Of a stretch of 64,000 nt of DNA, positions 1 to 6,800 are shown piece after piece. Origin of the DNA: Stutzerimonas stutzeri (GTDB lineage: Bacteria; Pseudomonadota; Gammaproteobacteria; Pseudomonadales; Pseudomonadaceae); assembly GCF_002890895.1 (NCBI RefSeq), contig NZ_POUL01000010.1:62001-126000 (forward strand), in the 5' to 3' direction. Each line of letters opens with the position of its first letter. The stretch's first letter is position 1. The notes below the pieces were generated by a model that worked only from the letters and a program-made list of their open reading frames with translations, was not told where the DNA came from and ran no database searches. The position numbers and the translations under genes are program-made.

Positions 1-1887
1 GCCGCCCAGTTCCAAACCGCGTAGCTCGCCGTCGAGGAACTCATACACACCGAGCAGACTGCCGCTGTGCTCGGGCACGTTGAGCAAGCGACTGCCGCGC
101 GTCAGGGTGTTGTCTTCCGTGACCTCAGCATCGACATAGGCGTAGGCGCCGATCACACGAATTTCGTCGGTCAACTGTCCCGTCAGCTGCAGGTCGACTC
201 CGCGGCTGCGCACTTCGCCAGCGGCGATCTGGTACGCGGAGTCGACCGGGTCGGCGGTGAGGACGTTTTCCTTGGTGAGGTGAAAGGCAGCGATGGTCAT
301 GCCCAGACGGCTGTCGAGCAGGTCGAATTTGAAGCCCGCTTCGTAGCCAACGCCTTCTTCCGGGTCGAATGCCGTGCCTGACGCATCAGCGCCACTATTG
401 GGCTTGAACGACTGCGAGGCATTGGCGAACACGCCGACTTCCGGTGTCAGCTGATACAGCGCCCCAAGGCGCGGCGTGACCTTTTCATGAGTTTGCTCGG
501 CACGGGTGCCGGCGACTTCGTTATCCAGCCGTTGCTCGTAATGGTCGTAGCGCGCGCCGATGACGCCGAAGAGTTTTTCGCTGAAACGCATCTGATCCTG
601 CAGATTCAGCGATCTGGAATGGATCAACTCGTGGCGATCGGTGCTGCGCCCGCCTGGGCCAATGCTGAATGGCGGCCGCGGCTGCCCATACACAGGCTGG
701 TAGATGTCGATCTGCGAAATAGGTCGGGTGCGCAGCACTTCTTCAGTCTTGGCAAAGCGCTCGTATTCTGTACCGATCAGCAGGTTGTGCTCGATGTCGC
801 CGGTATAGACCAGGCCGCGCAGCTCCAGCTGGGTAATGCTGTCCTGCCACTTGTAATCGCGGTAGCGGTACTCACGGTTAAGGGTGCGCGCGTCGTCTTC
901 GAAAAAACTCGCCTCGGTGGCACCACCACTCAGGCGGCCCTGTTTGTAGTGACTGGCCAGGCGGACGGTCCAGCTGGCGTTCAGATCATGCTCGATCTCG
1001 GCCTGCAGGCTTTCGTTGTTGTTGTCGATGTCGCCATCATCTGGCTCACCGAAAAAGTCGGAGCGGGAGACGCTCCCCAGATGATCGTTAGGTGCGACCA
1101 CGCCGCGGTCGAATACCTGGCTGCTACGGATGACCTCCGCCTGCACCAGCAGGCGCGTCTGCGGCGTCAGCTCCCAGCTGAAGGCGGGCGCGAAGAACTG
1201 CCGCTCGCTGGAGCGATAATCACGAAAGCTCTTGTTGTCCTCCACCGCGAGATTCATGCGATAGAGCATCGTGCCCTCTTCATCCAGCGGCGTGTTGACG
1301 TCCAGGCTGCTGCGATAGCGATCCCAGCGGCCCGCGCTCAGGTCCAGCCGGGCGAAGCTGTCGTTCTGCGGGCGCTTGCTGACTATGTTGATGGTGCCGC
1401 CCGGGTCACCACGACCATACAGACTGGACGCCGGCCCCTTGAGCACGTCGATGCGCTCGACGTTGGAGGGGTCCTGCGGGTTCATGTAGCCACGGTTGAC
1501 GCTGAAGCCGTCCTTGTAGAACTCCGAGGTGGTCAGACCGCGAATGCTGTATTCGTACATGGTCAGGCCGCCGAAGTCATTCTGCCGCGCCACGCCGCCC
1601 GCATAGTCCAGCGCCTTTTCGATTCGCGGACTGTCCAGATCTTCGAGCACCGTGGCGGGGATGACGCTGACCGCCTGCGGAACCTCCTCCAGCGGCGTAT
1701 CCGTCTTGGTGGCGCTCGCTGACCGCCGAGTCCGGTAGCCCTCTGCTTCGACCTGTTCACGATCGGCCGTGACGACCACTTCTTCGAGAACCGCGCTGTC
1801 CGTCTCCTGTGCCAAGGCTGACATGCTTCCTAAACCTGCCGCGGCGGCCAGTCCCAAAATTCTTGCTGCAACGCTACTGCTGTTCAT
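1..1887 (-). CDS. TonB-dependent siderophore-type outer membrane receptor, C-terminus cut by window edge
   Basis: Outer membrane gated channel that would import a metal chelate using TonB energy. 629 codons are present and the frame stays open to base 1, so the last beta strands are missing. The N-terminus MNSSSVAARILGLAAAAGLG... ending near ALAQ is a signal peptide. It is followed by a TonB-box-like EEVVVTA, then plug motifs such as ALDYAGGV, IRGLTTSEFYKDGF, RIDVLKGPASSLYGRGDPGG and INIVSKRP, typical of the FpvA/FhuE/FecA siderophore receptor family. There is no STN signalling domain, so sigma-factor signalling is unlikely. The start at 1887 is chosen because it gives a full signal peptide; its ribosome binding site is weak. 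A perfect palindrome resembling a Zur box lies directly upstream, which suggests control by zinc rather than iron. The substrate cannot be told from sequence. Confidence 0.88.
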   Translation of the reverse strand, partial: MNSSSVAARILGLAAAAGLGSMSALAQETDSAVLEEVVVTADREQVEAEGYRTRRSASATKTDTPLEEVPQAVSVIPATVLEDLDSPRIEKALDYAGGVARQNDFGGLTMYEYSIRGLTTSEFYKDGFSVNRGYMNPQDPSNVERIDVLKGPASSLYGRGDPGGTINIVSKRPQNDSFARLDLSAGRWDRYRSSLDVNTPLDEEGTMLYRMNLAVEDNKSFRDYRSSERQFFAPAFSWELTPQTRLLVQAEVIRSSQVFDRGVVAPNDHLGSVSRSDFFGEPDDGDIDNNNESLQAEIEHDLNASWTVRLASHYKQGRLSGGATEASFFEDDARTLNREYRYRDYKWQDSITQLELRGLVYTGDIEHNLLIGTEYERFAKTEEVLRTRPISQIDIYQPVYGQPRPPFSIGPGGRSTDRHELIHSRSLNLQDQMRFSEKLFGVIGARYDHYEQRLDNEVAGTRAEQTHEKVTPRLGALYQLTPEVGVFANASQSFKPNSGADASGTAFDPEEGVGYEAGFKFDLLDSRLGMTIAAFHLTKENVLTADPVDSAYQIAAGEVRSRGVDLQLTGQLTDEIRVIGAYAYVDAEVTEDNTLTRGSRLLNVPEHSGSLLGVYEFLDGELRGLELGG

Positions 1888-1892
1888 GCCCG

Positions 1893-1931
1893 CTTCCGAT
1901 CAAATGTTATACCGTAACATTTGATCGGAAG
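1893..1931. promoter_or_regulatory. Perfect 17-bp inverted repeat, Zur-box-like operator
   Basis: Arms 1893-1909 (CTTCCGATCAAATGTTA) and 1915-1931 are exact reverse complements around the 5-bp centre TACCG. The core AAATGTTATA...TAACATTT closely matches the proteobacterial Zur consensus (AAATGTTATA-N-TATAACATTT) and does not match a Fur box (TGATAAT-N-ATTATCA). It lies 6 bp upstream of the TonB receptor ATG on the minus strand, where a bound repressor could block transcription. No T-run follows either arm, so it is not an intrinsic terminator. Zur assignment is inferred from similarity alone. Confidence 0.65.
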
Positions 1932-2024
1932 CTGTCTGCAACTGTCAAGGCCGCAGGCGCTCTGGCAAGCCGCGTTCAGCTAGTGCAGCATGCAGCGACA
2001 ACGATCCATGTGAGGAACGCAGCG

Positions 2025-2393
2025 ATGATCGATTTCGATAACAAGGGTTTCTTCAAGCTGAAGCAGAACGATGAATACGCAGAGCGGGTCCGCTCGTTGC
2101 TACTGGACGACGAACAGGTGATCGATTCCTACAAGTCCATGCGCGACGGCGTGGTGTTTACGGACAAGCGAATCATCGCGGTCAACGTGCAGGGCATCAC
2201 CGGCAGCAAGAAGGATTTCACGTCCCTGCCCTACAACAACATCGTCGCCTATTCGGTGGAGACGTCGGGGACCTTCGATCTCGACTCGGAGCTAGAGGTG
2301 TATTTCTCGTCACTGGGGAAGGTCAGGTTCGAGTTCACCGGCAGGACTTCGATCGTTGAAATCTCGAAGTACATTTCCAAACACGTGCTCTGA
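2025..2393 (+). CDS. Bacterial PH-domain (bPH_1/YokE-like) protein
   Basis: A 122-residue soluble protein starting MIDFDNKGFFKL. The segment EQVIDSYKSMRDGVVFTDKR followed by IIAVNVQGITGSKKDFTSLPYNNI is characteristic of the bacterial pleckstrin-homology family PF08000. The C-terminus FTGRTSIVEISKYISKHVL would form the closing helix of the PH fold. The ATG at 2025 is preceded by GAGG at 2012-2015 with 9-nt spacing; an upstream in-frame extension has no ribosome site and crosses the palindrome region, so it was not used. There is no signal peptide or membrane segment. The cellular role of this family is unknown; it is not in an operon with either neighbour. Confidence 0.85.
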   Translation: MIDFDNKGFFKLKQNDEYAERVRSLLLDDEQVIDSYKSMRDGVVFTDKRIIAVNVQGITGSKKDFTSLPYNNIVAYSVETSGTFDLDSELEVYFSSLGKVRFEFTGRTSIVEISKYISKHVL

Positions 2394-2471
2394 ACTATGA
2401 AGTAAACGCAGACGGCACCGCAGCGCTCTTACCGCAGCTTCGCGGTGCACTGTTCGACTCGTTGTGCTTGT

Positions 2472-2525
2472 GCATAGGGTAACGAACCAACAGCAGCCCC
2501 CGCTCGCTAGCATAGGGTAGCGAGC
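2472..2525. repeat. Short direct repeat and hairpin in non-coding DNA
   Basis: GCATAGGGTAACGA (2472-2485) recurs as GCATAGGGTAGCGA (2510-2523) with one mismatch. The second copy forms the loop and right arm of a perfect 8-bp hairpin, GCTCGCTA (2502-2509) pairing with TAGCGAGC (2518-2525). Function unknown; it could be a REP-like element. The stretch 2394-3007 has no confident gene. Confidence 0.4.
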
Positions 2526-2558
2526 AGCTTGAATCCCGCAGGAACGAAACGGGCGTCG

Positions 2559-2753
2559 CTACCGTTCGATCCCCACATCAGGGCAGACTTCTTTAGCCGT
2601 TGACGACGCCAAGTCGGCACGGCGCGAACTTGGCTCGGGAGGTTTAGCTTCTTCGGCGCGGATACCTAACGCGACCAACAACGTCTCGCTCATTTCCATG
2701 AATGAATAGCCATCGGCCCATATCTCGGTTTTGCCGTTCAGTCTGTTATCCAT
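2559..2753 (-). CDS. Possible small hypothetical protein
   Basis: A 64-residue open frame beginning MDNRLNGKTEIWADGYSFMEM, with GGAAAG just upstream of the ATG as a possible ribosome site (an alternative ATG lies 9 bases further up). I recognise no family. It lies in a low-constraint stretch between the PH-domain gene and the mdcA remnant and may be a decayed fragment or a chance frame. Reported as a candidate only. Confidence 0.2.
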   Translation of the reverse strand: MDNRLNGKTEIWADGYSFMEMSETLLVALGIRAEEAKPPEPSSRRADLASSTAKEVCPDVGIER

Positions 2754-3007
2754 GCTTTCCATATCCTAGGCTGGTGCGCCCACTCAGCCATGCGTTCGAA
2801 TTGTTGCGCTACGCCTGTTGGCGATACGGACTTGGAGCATCCTGCGTGCCAACACCTGAAAGACTTTTTTATCTTTTGAATCAATGACTTATTGTTATTC
2901 GACTTAACGGTCACTGTTGCAAGATGCACGATCAGCCAACTGTACCCTTGCGATGTGCAAGTTCACGCTTCTGTGTTGCAGGTCACAGAATGGGTCGAAA
3001 TCATCGA

Positions 3008-3326
3008 TCACATCGCCGTAGGCTCGACCAGTGCCGGGGTGTCTTCGGTGCTCGGCGCGGCTGACGCTTGGCATGATCATGTGCAGGTCATGCAGCTTCC
3101 CGGGGTCGGCCTTGGCCAACGAGCGGGAAAGGAAGTCCGCCTGCTTCTGGTTGTTGCCTTCGAGCACCACACGATCACCGGGGGCGATCAGCAGTTCCAG
3201 GGCCTCGACGATCCGCTCGCCCGGCAGCACCACGCCGTCGGCGAGGCTGCGCACCTGATCGACACGGCGAGCTTTTTCGGCTCGGCGACGCGACCACTGC
3301 GGCGGTGGGGAGATTGTTGTTGTCAT
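3008..3326 (-). pseudogene. mdcA: Remnant of malonate decarboxylase alpha subunit gene mdcA
   Basis: From ATG 3326 the frame reads MTTTISPPPQWSRRRAEKAR, then LADGVVLPGERIVEALELLI, PGDRVVLEGNNQKQADFLSR and HDLHMIMPSVSRAEH (to about 3048). This is the N-terminus of MdcA, the subunit that transfers malonate onto the acyl carrier protein of malonate decarboxylase. Intact MdcA is about 550 residues. Right after SRAEH the sequence jumps, in another frame, to PSTEDTPALVEPTA (about 3050-3008), which resembles an internal MdcA segment about 80 residues further on, and then all similarity ends at a stop. An out-of-frame internal deletion plus loss of the 3' part explains this. No other mdc genes are seen nearby. 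The family match is from memory of conserved MdcA motifs. Confidence 0.75.
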
Positions 3327-3444
3327 GCTGACTCCACAGGTTTTCCGCTTTGTGGAGCGCACAGTAGGAGTGTGACCGGAAGGTCATCAATCAAGCACGG
3401 AGGCGTTTCGTTACGCTGAGGTTAACGATTCGGCATGGCGGCGC

Positions 3445-3882
3445 TCAGAACCAACCGAGGGTCACGCTGGCGAGCAGCAGGTAGCGGCCGCCCTTGGCCA
3501 GCGTTACCAGCAACAGGAAGCTCCACAGCGGCTCCCGCAGCGTACCGGCGACGACTGTCAGCGGGTCGCCGATGATCGGCACCCAGCTCAGCAGCAGCGA
3601 CCAGCGGCCGAAGCGGTGATATTGCCGCTGGGCACGCTTCAGCTGCTGCTCGCTGACCGGAAACCAGCGCTTGTGGCGCAGGCGTTCGATGGAGCGGCCG
3701 AGCAGCCAGTTGACCAAGGAGCCCAACACGTTGCCCAGCGTGGCCACCAGCAGCAGTCCCGTTGCTGAATAGCCGCCATGCAGCAGCAGCCCGACCAATA
3801 CCGCCTCGGACTGAGCAGGTACCAGCGTGGCCGCGGCGAAGGCAGCGCCAAACAGGCCAAGGTAGGCAGTCAGGTCAAACAT
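3445..3882 (-). CDS. YqaA-family (DedA/SNARE-associated type) membrane protein
   Basis: A 145-residue inner membrane protein. Hydrophobic segments occur around residues 5-40 (LGLFGAAFAAATLVPAQSEA then VLVGLLLHGG), 42-62 (ATGLLLVATLGNVLGSLVNW) and 95-140. The sequences GNVLGSLVNWLLGR and SWVPIIGDPLTVVAGTLREP are the conserved re-entrant-loop motifs of the YqaA/DedA superfamily, thought to act in lipid or proton-coupled transport. The length fits the YqaA subgroup. It starts with ATG at 3882 and has no same-strand partner; the malonate remnant lies 119 bases downstream of its stop. Physiological substrate unknown. Confidence 0.85.
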   Translation of the reverse strand: MFDLTAYLGLFGAAFAAATLVPAQSEAVLVGLLLHGGYSATGLLLVATLGNVLGSLVNWLLGRSIERLRHKRWFPVSEQQLKRAQRQYHRFGRWSLLLSWVPIIGDPLTVVAGTLREPLWSFLLLVTLAKGGRYLLLASVTLGWF

Positions 3883-3998
3883 ATGAGTTACGGGATCTAG
3901 GGTTTAGGTATCGCGGGCGGCGAGAAACGAGAAGGCTCGGCGAAAATCTGGCAGGCTGCAGCGTCGGCTTCACAGATGCAAGGTTACCGAGGATTTTG

Positions 3999-4538
3999 AT
4001 GGAAGGCAGGTTGATCTACCTCATTGGTCCCTCCGGCTCGGGCAAGGACAGCGTGCTCGATGCGGCACGCGAGGCCCTGGCCGAGCGCGGCGTTCGAGTC
4101 GCACGGCGGGTCATTACCCGCTCGGCCGAGGCCGTGGGTGAATCCGCCGAGGCCGTCACTCATGACGAGTTTGACCGCCTGGAACGTGCCGGTGCCTTCG
4201 CCATGAGCTGGCGCGCCAACGAGCTGGCCTATGGCATCCCAATCCAGATCGACCAGTGGCTGGCCGCCGGTGAGGATGTGCTGGTCAACGGATCGCGTGG
4301 CTATCTGGAGCAGGCGCGCCAGCGTTATCCGGACCTGCTGGCGGTGTTGCTCAGCGTGCGCCCGGAGGTACTGCGCCAGCGCCTGCTCAAGCGCAACCGC
4401 GAGATACCGGAGCAGATCGAGGCGCGGCTGGCGCGTAATGCGCGTTTCGAGGATTCGCTGGACGAACTCTTCCTGCTGGACAATTCAGGCGATCTTCAAG
4501 AGACGGTCGACAAGCTGCTGCGCATCATCGACCGCTAA
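3999..4538 (+). CDS. phnN: Ribose 1,5-bisphosphate phosphokinase PhnN
   Basis: Converts ribose 1,5-bisphosphate to PRPP with ATP, the last step that recycles the ribose moiety in C-P lyase phosphonate degradation. 179 residues, the usual PhnN length. The start MEGRLIYLIGPSGSGKDSVL carries the P-loop (GPSGSGKD, residues 10-17). The later motifs RRVITRSA, SWRANELAYGIP, DVLVNGSRGYLEQAR and RLLKRNRE fit PhnN within the guanylate-kinase-like fold. The ATG at 3999 is preceded by GAGG with suitable spacing, so the much longer upstream frame was rejected. No other phn gene is seen within the window, so here it is a stand-alone gene, possibly serving general PRPP supply. Confidence 0.9.
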   Translation: MEGRLIYLIGPSGSGKDSVLDAAREALAERGVRVARRVITRSAEAVGESAEAVTHDEFDRLERAGAFAMSWRANELAYGIPIQIDQWLAAGEDVLVNGSRGYLEQARQRYPDLLAVLLSVRPEVLRQRLLKRNREIPEQIEARLARNARFEDSLDELFLLDNSGDLQETVDKLLRIIDR

Positions 4539-4544
4539 ACGCCT

Positions 4545-4787
4545 TCATCGGCCCGGTTGCGGATAGAAGCCCGGCACTGCGTTGGGCCGATCTCTACGAC
4601 CGGCCGGCATGCTGCAGTTGAGGTCGCGGAAAGGCTGGCCGTTGAGCAGCTCCCAGCCATGACCCGGCGAGGTCTGGCGACAGATGACCGTGCCATCGGC
4701 CTTGCTCTGCCATTGGTAATAAGGGGCCGGAGCGGCTGAAGCCAGCACGGGCAGCAACAGGCTGAACGCAATGAGAAAGGCGCGCAT
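4545..4787 (-). CDS. Small secreted hypothetical protein
   Basis: 80 residues. The N-terminus MRAFLIAFSLLLPVLASAAP is a clear signal peptide with an ASA-like cleavage site, leaving a mature periplasmic peptide of about 60 residues. It contains YYQWQSKADGTVICRQTSPG and two cysteines (VICRQ, DLNCSM) that could form a disulfide. It resembles small DUF4124-like periplasmic proteins only loosely. ATG 4787 was preferred over an upstream in-frame start because it places the signal peptide at the N-terminus. It is convergent with phnN, whose stop is 6 bases away. Confidence 0.6.
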   Translation of the reverse strand: MRAFLIAFSLLLPVLASAAPAPYYQWQSKADGTVICRQTSPGHGWELLNGQPFRDLNCSMPAGRRDRPNAVPGFYPQPGR

Positions 4788-4864
4788 GGATTGGGCTTCG
4801 TTGGAGGGCTGGCGCCACTTTAGCCGGATCGGCCCGCAGCGCAAGCGCGGCCTGTCGGCACGCC

Positions 4865-5293
4865 TCAATACCAGACCTTTTCCGCCTCGCGCATGAAGAT
4901 TTCTATGGTTTTCGGCCCGATCCCTTCGAACTCGCCCAGCCGCTTCTCCAGGTCCTTGCGGTCCTTGCTTTGCTCGCGCATGTTGCCGAGCTTGCCGCCG
5001 TATTCGCTGTTGAGCTTGTTGCAGAGCTTGAGCAGTCGCTCGGCAGTCGACTCGTCATAGCGCACGTAGCGACCCTCGCCGAGCATGTTCACCAACTCCT
5101 GCCAGCTGCAGTTGCAGAGTTTGCGCGGGGTGTCACGCTGGTGCTTCTCGACGATCACCCGATAGGTATCCGCCGCGATGTCCTGCTGGATGCGCTTGCC
5201 GAACAGGAAGCTGGCGATGAACCACTTGAACAGTTCACCTTCGCCCTGACTGATATCGATCCCGAGTTGCTTAGCACTGATTTCGCTGGCCAT
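4865..5293 (-). CDS. Helix-hairpin-helix DNA glycosylase-like protein
   Basis: 142 residues. The C-terminal LEKRLGEFEGIGPKTIEIFMREAEKVWY contains a helix-hairpin-helix motif (GIGPKT) of the HhH-GPD superfamily, as in endonuclease III (GVGRKT). The N-terminal two-thirds (IDISQGEGELFKWFIASFLF, WQELVNMLGEGRYVRYDEST) matches the helical core seen in small endonuclease III relatives. The protein ends about ten residues after the hairpin, so it lacks the downstream catalytic aspartate and the iron-sulfur cluster cysteines. It may bind DNA without glycosylase activity or use another chemistry. It is transcribed as a single gene, preceded by 380 bases without a convincing gene. Confidence 0.7.
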   Translation of the reverse strand: MASEISAKQLGIDISQGEGELFKWFIASFLFGKRIQQDIAADTYRVIVEKHQRDTPRKLCNCSWQELVNMLGEGRYVRYDESTAERLLKLCNKLNSEYGGKLGNMREQSKDRKDLEKRLGEFEGIGPKTIEIFMREAEKVWY

Positions 5294-5674
5294 TGCCCTG
5301 TCTCGTTCGCGGTGAATTCATCTCTTTGCGACGCCCCTCAGGCGCTAGGGTTCGCTGCTGGCATGTGCAGCGATAGGCAAGAATCCGCCGACAGACCCTC
5401 CAATCATGAGCGACTTCTTGCCAATGGTGGTTTGTTGCCGGCTCGGATGGGCTGGAACAGAGCCTTCAGCGCTTGTGGCACAGCTCGTGCTACGTCTGAA
5501 CTGCCCGATGCGACGACCAATGACAAGAAAAGCCGCACAGCGCTTCTGCTCTCCTCCGTGAAAGCACGTCCGACGCCGTCTCCCTTTTCTTGTCTTTGCA
5601 TGCAGCCCTGGCGCTGTAGCTGATCGTCTATCGTCAGTTCTGCAAGACCAATAACAACGAAACGGAGAGACACC
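5294..5674. other. Non-coding stretch between the HhH gene and the TAXI transporter
   Basis: About 380 bases separating divergent genes. Open frames here are short or run into the signal peptide of the next gene in another frame, with no family resemblance and no ribosome site. It must hold the promoters of both flanking genes, but I see no strong -35/-10 pair. The ribosome site GGAGAG for the TAXI gene lies at its right end. Confidence 0.4.
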
Positions 5675-6628
5675 ATGAGATTGACCAAACGCTTCAGCCT
5701 GCTCGCTGCCGCAGCGGCCTTCACAGCCAGCACCGCCGCAGTCGCTGCCCCGACCTTCATCAACATCCTCACGGGCGGCACCAGCGGTGTGTACTACCCG
5801 ATCGGGGTGGGCATCTCCCAGCTGTACAGCAAAGGCATCGACGGCGCGAAAACCTCCGTGCAGGCAACCAAGGCTTCGGTCGAAAACCTTAATCTGCTGC
5901 AAGCCGGCCGTGGCGAGCTGGGCTTTGCTCTCGGCGATTCCGTGGCTGACGGCTGGAATGGCGTCGAGGACGCCGGCTTCAAGGCGCCCCTGAAGAAACT
6001 GCGCGCCATCGGCGGCAGCTACCCGAACTACATCCAGATCGTTGCCAGCAAGGAATCCGGCATCAAGACGCTGGCCGACCTGAAGGGCAAGTCGCTATCC
6101 GTCGGCGCGCCGAAGTCCGGCACCGAACTGAACGCCCGCGCCATCCTCAAGGCTGCCGGCCTGAGCTACGAAGACATGGGCAAGGTCGAATACCTTCCGT
6201 TTGCAGAATCGGTCGAGCTGATCAAGAACCGCCAGTTGGATGCCACCCTGCAGTCGGCCGGCCTGGGCATGGCTGCGATTCGCGACCTGGCTTCGACCAT
6301 GCCGCTGAACTACGTGGAAATTCCGCAGGATGTGGTCGCCAAGATTGGCAACGATGCCTACCAGGCAGCCAAGATCCCGGCAGGCACCTATGACGGCCAG
6401 GAAGCCGATGTGCCGACCGTGGCCATCACCAACATCCTCGTGACCCATTCGGACGTGCCGGACGATATTGCCTATCAGATGACCAAACTGCTGTTCGAGA
6501 ACCTTGATCAGCTGGGCAACGCGCACTCCGCTGCCAAGGACATCAAGCTGGAAAACGCGACCAAGGCGCTGCCGATCCCGCTGCATCCGGGTGCCGAGCG
6601 TTACTACAAGGAAGCCGGCGTACTCTGA
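5675..6628 (+). CDS. TAXI-family TRAP transporter solute-binding protein
   Basis: Periplasmic receptor of a tripartite ATP-independent periplasmic transporter. 317 residues. MRLTKRFSLLAAAAAFTAST...AAVAAP is a signal peptide cleaved near residue 25. The mature start FINILTGGTSGVYYPIGVGI is the hallmark of the TAXI (TRAP-associated extracytoplasmic immunogenic) family. The inner motif LKGKSLSVGAPKSGTELNAR and the region AESVELIKNRQLDATLQSAG are also typical. GGAGAG precedes the ATG. The next gene, 172 bases on, is the fused permease. TAXI substrates are mostly unknown (glutamate and aromatic or dicarboxylic acids have been reported for some), so none is assigned. Confidence 0.93.
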   Translation: MRLTKRFSLLAAAAAFTASTAAVAAPTFINILTGGTSGVYYPIGVGISQLYSKGIDGAKTSVQATKASVENLNLLQAGRGELGFALGDSVADGWNGVEDAGFKAPLKKLRAIGGSYPNYIQIVASKESGIKTLADLKGKSLSVGAPKSGTELNARAILKAAGLSYEDMGKVEYLPFAESVELIKNRQLDATLQSAGLGMAAIRDLASTMPLNYVEIPQDVVAKIGNDAYQAAKIPAGTYDGQEADVPTVAITNILVTHSDVPDDIAYQMTKLLFENLDQLGNAHSAAKDIKLENATKALPIPLHPGAERYYKEAGVL

Positions 6629-6638
6629 TCACGCCCCT

Positions 6639-6761
6639 GGGCAGCCCGTGCGCTGCCCAACCTGAACCGCAGGCGTCGGTCCTGACGCTTGCGGCTCGCC
6701 CAATCCGAATCTGAAGAGGCGCTAGTAAAACCAGCGTGAAATCACGGCAGGTTTTGTTAGC
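6639..6761 (+). promoter_or_regulatory. Three consecutive stem-loops between TAXI binding protein and permease genes
   Basis: Hairpin 1: GGGCAGC (6639-6645) with GCTGCCC (6652-6658). Hairpin 2: CCGCAGGCGTC (6667-6677) with GACGCTTGCGG (6684-6694), all paired with one G-T wobble. Hairpin 3: GCTAGTAAAACC (6721-6732) with GGTTTTGTTAGC (6750-6761), fully paired counting two wobbles, with inner CGTG/CACG around AAAT. None has a T-run, so they are more likely mRNA-stabilising or processing elements that raise binding protein over permease than terminators. Function is inferred. Confidence 0.5.
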
Positions 6762-6800
6762 GGCTCTACGCGACCACGCTTTATCGGCTCGAGGCAATTC

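Noticed and set aside
487-1722. 411-codon plus-strand open frame
   Set aside because: It lies antisense to the TonB receptor, whose minus-strand frame carries clear plug motifs; long antisense frames are expected from third-position GC bias.
1893-1931. Palindrome as an intrinsic terminator
   Set aside because: Very stable arms but no T-run on either side, and it sits upstream of a start codon, so an operator fits better.
2738-2929. 63-codon minus-strand frame in the non-coding stretch
   Set aside because: No ribosome site, no recognisable family, overlaps another doubtful frame.
5345-5902. 185-codon minus-strand frame upstream of and overlapping the TAXI gene
   Set aside because: Overlaps the well-supported signal peptide and mature start of the TAXI protein; composition resembles a shadow.
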